A stretch of 64,000 bases of DNA, taken from positions 19,096,001 through 19,160,000 of the forward strand of contig NW_020825288.1 of NCBI RefSeq assembly GCF_003286085.1. The letters run 5' to 3'. Both the position numbers and the translations under genes were made by a program. The stretch's first letter is position 1. Every line of letters begins with the position of its first letter. The notes under the pieces were generated by a model. The model ran no database searches. It was given only the letters and a program-made list of their open reading frames with translations, and was not told where the DNA came from. Shown piece by piece: positions 60,601 to 64,000 of this stretch. This DNA comes from Drosophila persimilis. Taxonomy: Eukaryota > Arthropoda > Insecta > Diptera > Drosophilidae.

Positions 60601-62177
60601 ACAAGAGTGTGGACTGCAGCATCTACATCTTGAGCAGTCCCTAAATATGTGTGTAAGTCTATCGAGCTACCCAGAATTTCCTTGGACAAGGGAGACAGGC
60701 ATGAGTCTACGCAGGAGGGCATGGATCTCTGAAACGGTGTGTAGTAAGTGGTGCATCCTGTGGCCAGAATTTGAGTCGACCCATTGGTTATGGGCGTTAT
60801 GCAGCGCCAACCCTATGCGGTCTCCTTTGTTATTGCTCCAAATTCAGTACTTCGCATTAAAGTTTTCTCTAGTGATAAATTTTTTACCCAGTTGGGCCAG
60901 AAGATTGTCAAAATCAGTGCTAGACCAGGCAATCTAGGGGGGCAAGTAGGCTGCAGCAATGAGGATCTCTCCGCGTATCGTTGAAACCATGACCGCCGCA
61001 AGATGAATCGGCCCCAATTGCACAGCGTGTTGGTGGTAGTGGGAAATATCCTTCCGAAAGAGTACAGCTGCTCCTCCTCTGGCCCTGCTGAAAGGGTGGT
61101 CGGCTCTGTATTACTCGTTTGTTTTAGCTACTAAGATGATTTCAATGTTATGACGTTGCAAAAATAGAGCCAGATCATTAGTGCTACGTACCAGGCTACG
61201 GGCGTTGCAAAATCCGAAATCCAAAATATATTTAAAAATTTCGACCAACCCCCCTCCGCCCCCAAAAAATACGAAATGTGGCATCCACAATTTTGAACAT
61301 ATAAAAGAAAATTCATTATTATTACAACCATTATCTGGCTACGCAGTGCCCGACGACACGTTGTGCCAGATTTTCTGTCTTACTGACTATGTATAGGGTA
61401 TAAATTTAGAGTTGCGGTCGCAGAAACTCACAACGTTCACCCCCATTTTCGAAAGCATTTGTGATAATGTTTACATTTTATATAGGCAAAAATTAAACTT
61501 TAGAATTCAATTAAAAAAGAACCATCTGTGACCGCCAAATATTTTATGCACGTAATTTCTTAGTAAGCCGGGGTCCATTTTATGATATTACGCCCGTATA
61601 TCGAACCAAGCGGTTTCTTTGATTCCGCTGACTCCCTTTGTCATCCTCTTCTAGTGGAAGCGTTTGCGTAGGGGGTTTACTCAAATGAATATTATTATAT
61701 TTTAATATTACGTAATATCACTTACAGAAATACAACGAAATAGGGAATTCTACAAGAATGCTGATGTACGACCTCCTTTTACTTATGCGTCTCTCATAAG
61801 ACAGGTATGTTATATGGCGGTTACCAATATAAATATTAGTTAAAAATATATTATTACTACATGGCCTTATTACACTTCAACAATTGTTGCCGGGTTGTTA
61901 GAAGCAACAACTTCGAATTTTTTTCGACACTTTTACACATTTTGGGAGTGGGCGCACTTTTAAAAGCGTGTCGCAAAATGTCACAATGTCCCAAAAATTA
62001 GTGTCCCACGCCTACGGGCGTTATGACATGTACCCGTAATCAACGGCACCTCTTTTTTTATTTTATTTTTTACAGGCCATCATTGATTCTCCAGACAAAC
62101 AGCTAACACTGAATGAAATATATAATTGGTTTCAAAATACTTTTTGTTACTTTCGTCGTAACGCAGCTACTTGGAAG
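48653..62177 (+). CDS. FoxP: FoxP forkhead transcription factor, 3' end beyond the window
   Basis: Six exons are visible: 48653-49197, 52225-52402, 54715-54898, 58483-58527, 61728-61804 and 62076-62177. They join in frame for 377 codons. FoxP proteins are nuclear transcription factors; the fly gene acts in neurons. The C2H2 zinc finger of the family is at 165-188 ([20 protein letters not shown] then HLNSEH, ligands C165, C170, H183, H188). The leucine-zipper dimer region follows ([20 protein letters not shown], about 200-230). The forkhead domain starts at [12 protein letters not shown] (332) and continues through [15 protein letters not shown] to AATWK at 377. The recognition-helix exon should start right of the window. 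The exon at 54715 is placed by phase: the ATTTTAG acceptor keeps the frame, whereas GCAG at 54748 would not. The start ATG at 48653 follows acceptor-like sequences, so a 5' untranslated exon is likely. Introns of 2.3-3.6 kb hold BEL, LINE and Helitron insertions. Confidence 0.93.
49400..49918 (+). mobile_element. Helitron-like element in FoxP intron, 5' truncated
   Basis: It starts inside the family (TCAGAGCAACGACATTTTGT) and runs through 'CAAATTGGGTATCCATACTC'. It ends with the GAGTTGC..GCAACTC stem and CGTTCCCCCAAG at 49918. The usual CTAG is CAAG here. Confidence 0.75.
49919..51603 (+). mobile_element. BEL/Pao LTR retrotransposon: LTR end, gag and pol pieces, in FoxP intron
   Basis: An LTR-like end ...TTAATAGCTTAACA is followed by the primer-binding-type TTTGGTGACCCCGACGTGAT at 50140-50159. 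Gag frames follow (50270-50476, 50473-50664 with [16 protein letters not shown]). Pol pieces at 50739-51113 read [14 protein letters not shown], and near 51205 [18 protein letters not shown] gives the BEL RT entry. Frameshifts and internal deletions are evident. It is cut at about 51603 by LINE sequence. Confidence 0.85.
51604..51900 (-). mobile_element. Jockey-like LINE RT thumb fragment in FoxP intron
   Basis: Minus-strand 51825-51604 reads [20 protein letters not shown] and [12 protein letters not shown]. It is homologous to 27148-27333 and to the plus-strand copy ending near 54545. Confidence 0.75.
52650..52920 (-). mobile_element. BEL/Pao LTR fragment in FoxP intron
   Basis: It is similar over about 230 bases to 55070-55290, which lies next to BEL integrase. 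Shared strings include GACATCCAAATTGCAAGTGT and GAGCGCAGCTTCGCTCGGC (here AAGCGCAGC..). It is probably a solo or broken LTR. Confidence 0.65.
53160..54560 (+). mobile_element. Jockey-like LINE, linker to RT thumb, in FoxP intron
   Basis: The order on the plus strand is a linker (about 53440-53630), then [42 protein letters not shown] and [10 protein letters not shown]. It continues through the block around 54055-54110 (a [16 protein letters not shown] stretch in another frame) to [18 protein letters not shown] at 54455-54510. Frameshifts are frequent. This is the longest copy of the LINE family also found at 6.1, 26.9, 51.6 and 57.6 kb. Confidence 0.8.
55044..56353 (-). mobile_element. BEL/Pao element 3' half (RT and integrase pieces, LTR) in FoxP intron
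   Basis: Minus-strand sequence at about 56345-56210 reads RT entry ([20 protein letters not shown]). 56080-55874 reads the integrase approach ([33 protein letters not shown]). Further integrase remnants run to 55565. A TGTTCGGGCCAGGCTCCGAA LTR start lies at 55564 and a plausible LTR end at 55044. Large internal deletions have occurred. Confidence 0.8.
56354..57245 (-). mobile_element. BEL/Pao gag region with primer-binding site, in FoxP intron
   Basis: Minus-strand 57060-56740 and 56779-56519 are gag frames. A continuation near 56515-56440 reads [20 protein letters not shown], the BEL 'LPKFSGDYxEW' block. A GGTGACCCCGACGTGATAGC primer-binding-type sequence lies at 57222-57241, next to the LTR. 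The copy passes by deletion straight into RT. Confidence 0.8.
57246..57606 (-). mobile_element. BEL/Pao 5' LTR (361 bp)
   Basis: It is bounded by TG...CA in both readings (minus strand starts TGTTCGGAGCAGCAGCCGTT and ends CAGCTTCCAACA). The primer-binding site begins a few bases inside the element. A TATA-like TTATAAAAAG lies near 57480 on the plus strand. It does not match the LTR at 55044-55564 except for the first few bases. Confidence 0.75.
57607..58190 (-). mobile_element. Jockey-like LINE fragment in FoxP intron
   Basis: The minus strand shows NPISITFSH and the APYTLCG block around 57720-57835. The segment 58000-58170 is homologous to the 6.25-6.45 kb copy (GGACCTGGAA, TCAAATGCTTTA). 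Degenerate. Confidence 0.7.
58840..61213 (-). mobile_element. Jockey/TART-like LINE, nearly complete ORF2 with frameshifts, in FoxP intron
   Basis: From 61213 leftward on the minus strand: endonuclease start [20 protein letters not shown], then [20 protein letters not shown] and [12 protein letters not shown]. The NAKYWIW-type motif is near 60860 and the linker [13 protein letters not shown] near 60440. RT blocks follow: [20 protein letters not shown] near 59950, then [20 protein letters not shown] at about 59610-59550 and the catalytic [13 protein letters not shown] at about 59495-59460. The order is complete, but several frameshifts and stops kill it. A Helitron-like copy adjoins its 5' end. 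Confidence 0.85.
61214..61446 (+). mobile_element. Helitron-like 3' fragment in FoxP intron
   Basis: It includes ACGAAATGTGGCATCCACAA, GCCCGACGACACGTTGTGCC, the GGTATAAATTTAGAGTTGCG segment and an eroded end (AACTCACAACGTTCACCCCC). The 5' half is missing. Confidence 0.75.
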
Positions 62178-63117
62178 GTAACTATTTTTGTAACGTTCTT
62201 TCAGTCAAAGTATATTAAAGATAAACTATTTAATAAAAATACATTCATATGTATGTATGTATTTGTATGTAGTTTGGATACGGACGTTTTGAATGGATTA
62301 AGATGTAATTTAGATCTTTTTATAATGAAATAATCTTCTAATTATTATTATGCAAAAGTTACATATACTATCCGTGTTAATGAGCCGCTTGATCTCAAGG
62401 ACCACGGCTAATCATAAAGAAGTATATGTACAATAGGTCTACGTATGTTTTAACTCCTATGTAAAACTCTTTACTCGGGGTTTTTTACGGTCGCTGATTG
62501 AATTTGAAGTCAGTTTTTAAAAAAGAATAAGTGCAATTTTCGAACGAATCCGATGCATTTTTCAAATTAGTTTTCACCCTGAACTATGCTTCCGCCATGT
62601 TTCCGCCATATTTCCCCCATATTGGTTGTATGCTTACCCCAGGACCAACAACATTCTTTAAGCCGACTAGTTTTTACGTGTACACCATACGTATGTAAAT
62701 GCATGAAATGAGTATGACGGTCCAGGGTTAAAAGTCCTGATGACTTAGTGAAAAACAGATTCGGATTCAGGGACTCCAAAAACATAAGGAATACATAGTT
62801 TGTAGAGCTTATAGGAAAAAACATGATTTAATCGATTAAATCGGGGAGGAACAGAACATTTTTTATTTTTGAGATCCATGGCCTTATTGATCAAGAACTC
62901 ACTGGCTACTGCCTGCAAATAACAACTTATTAACATTATATTGTTCGGCTATAAGGTTCCAGCTCGGCTGAAAATCCTCTCCAATACCGTTGAGCATGCT
63001 GGAATGCAAAAATACTGTAAATTTAAAAATAAAATAAAAAGCTGTAGGATTATTCAAGGCGCTCAATCTCAGGAGCCGCGTGGGATTTTTCCGAATGAAT
63101 ACGCCGTCTAGGAAAGA
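62178..63117. other. FoxP intron continuation, no feature resolved
   Basis: No further FoxP exon is found; the expected recognition-helix exon (NAVRHNLSLHK-type) is not present up to 64000. The sequence is AT-rich with a TATG run near 62250. Confidence 0.5.
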
Positions 63118-63491
63118 GGAGCCATACTGACTGAGTGTCGGGTATAAATGTAGAGTGCGGCTCTGGATGAGTGTAACGTCCATAAGGAAGCGAATATATA
63201 TATAAATATATATAAGAATATATATATATATTCTTAATCAGCAACAATAGCCGAGTCGATTAAGCCATGTCTGTCTGTCATGAGCGCCTAGTGGTCAAAG
63301 ACTATAAGAGCTATATTTCGCCCCACCCCATTCCGACCACACAAAGAGCAACCAAATTTTGTATCCAAACTTCTGTTAGATCTCACTGTTACAAGTTTAT
63401 TTCAAAATTTCGCCAACCCTTGCCCCTGACTAAGTATCGGGTATAAATGTAGAGTTGCGGTCGCAGGAGCAACTCACAACGTTCCCCCTAA
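63118..63491 (+). mobile_element. Helitron-like element, rearranged copy
   Basis: A 3'-end snippet (GTGTCGGGTATAAATGTAGA, about 63135-63160) precedes a 5' block (GTGTAACGTCCATAAGGAAG). A shortened body follows, with a second 3' end: GAGTTGCGGTCGCAGGAGCA and CGTTCCCCCTAA at 63491. It looks like two partial copies fused. Confidence 0.7.
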
Positions 63492-63610
63492 TTTATAGGA
63501 TAATGTTATACAAGAAATGAGATCCATTTGTACTTCAAAGCTAAGGTCAGGCTGATCAAAACAGTAGGTAAACTTCAAAAATAGTTAAGAAAAACTTTGT
63601 TAACTGATTA

Positions 63611-64000
63611 CTCAAAATGAGTATTGGGGTATATTAGATTTGTGGTGAAAATGGATGTGTGTAACGTCCAGAAGGAATCGTTTCCGACCCCATTAAGTAT
63701 ATATATTCTTGATCAGCATCAATAGCCGAGTCGATTGAGCCCTGTCTGTCTGTCCGTCTGTCCGTCCGTCTGTCCGTCCGTCCGTCCGTCTGTCCGTCCG
63801 TCTGTCCGTCCGTCCGTCCGTCCGTCCGTCCGTCTGTCCGTCCATATCAGCGCCTAGTGCTCAAAGACTATAAGAGCTAGAGCAACGACGTTTTAAACTT
63901 CGCCCCACCTTCATCCGCCCCCTTCATCCGCCTCTCCCGAACGCACACATTTCCGATTGGGTATCGGGTATTAATGTAAAGTTACGGTCGCCGCAGCAAC
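63611..64000 (+). mobile_element. Helitron-like element with expanded GTCCGTCC/TCTG tract, cut by window end
   Basis: It has a 5' block (CTCAAAATGAGTATTGGGGT), GACCCCATTAAGTATATATA and GATCAGCATCAATAGCC. A roughly 105-base TCTGTCCG/GTCCGTCC microsatellite lies at 63740-63845. The body is shortened, and the copy ends within the terminal stem at the window edge (CGGTCGCCGCAGCAAC). Confidence 0.85.

Noticed and set aside
1..64000. tRNA, rRNA or snRNA genes
   Set aside because: I scanned for tRNA-like A/B box pairs and rRNA-like blocks and found none I could support.

Overview
This window is eukaryotic DNA from a Drosophila species. Five recognisable host genes with short GT-AG introns sit in a matrix of transposable-element debris. 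An obscura-group species (pseudoobscura, subobscura or relatives) is my best guess, because the commonest repeat looks like the DINE-1/ISY/SGM class of non-autonomous Helitrons described there. That identification is from memory. No bacterial or organellar signal and no tRNA or rRNA gene was seen.

Host genes, left to right: pinin (+, 12118-13062, two exons); spermidine synthase (-, 17129-19141, two exons); calreticulin (+, 20644-22338, four exons, ending in HDEL); cytosolic Xaa-Pro aminopeptidase ApepP (+, 26410-35887, ten exons, 613 residues); and FoxP (+, 48653-62177, six exons seen, running off the right edge inside the forkhead domain). The exons I assembled join in frame without internal stops, and the key catalytic or binding residues are present. 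These look like working genes despite their surroundings. The genes act in unrelated processes (RNA processing, polyamine synthesis, ER calcium and folding, peptide turnover, neural transcription), so this is a chromosomal neighbourhood and not an operon or pathway cluster.

Layout: 1-7 kb holds broken LINE, Ty3/gypsy and Helitron pieces. 7-12 kb is AT-rich with TATG/TACA microsatellites and small inverted repeats. 12-16 kb holds pinin and a decayed, intron-containing duplicate of it between LINE fragments. 16-16.5 kb holds a 91-bp tandem array. 17-22.3 kb holds the divergent spermidine synthase and calreticulin genes. 22.5-25.1 kb holds a Helitron and a gypsy-type element. 26-36 kb holds ApepP, whose introns carry LINE and Helitron fragments, including a deleted protein-coding Helitron. 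36-48.5 kb is a nested transposon graveyard with two tandem arrays, a long inverted repeat and a hairpin. 48.6-62.2 kb holds FoxP with BEL/Pao, jockey-like LINE and Helitron insertions in its large introns. 62.2-64 kb holds more Helitron copies.

The most unusual signals are: a Helitron helicase ORF whose N- and C-terminal parts are joined by an internal deletion; a 91/109-bp tandem repeat family at two loci in opposite orientation; a 41-bp inverted repeat enclosing a tandem array; a 119-nt hairpin with a perfect 18-bp outer stem; and a possible upstream reading frame whose stop codon overlaps the ApepP start codon. Genes embedded in this much transposon DNA suggest pericentromeric or otherwise heterochromatic sequence; that is inference.
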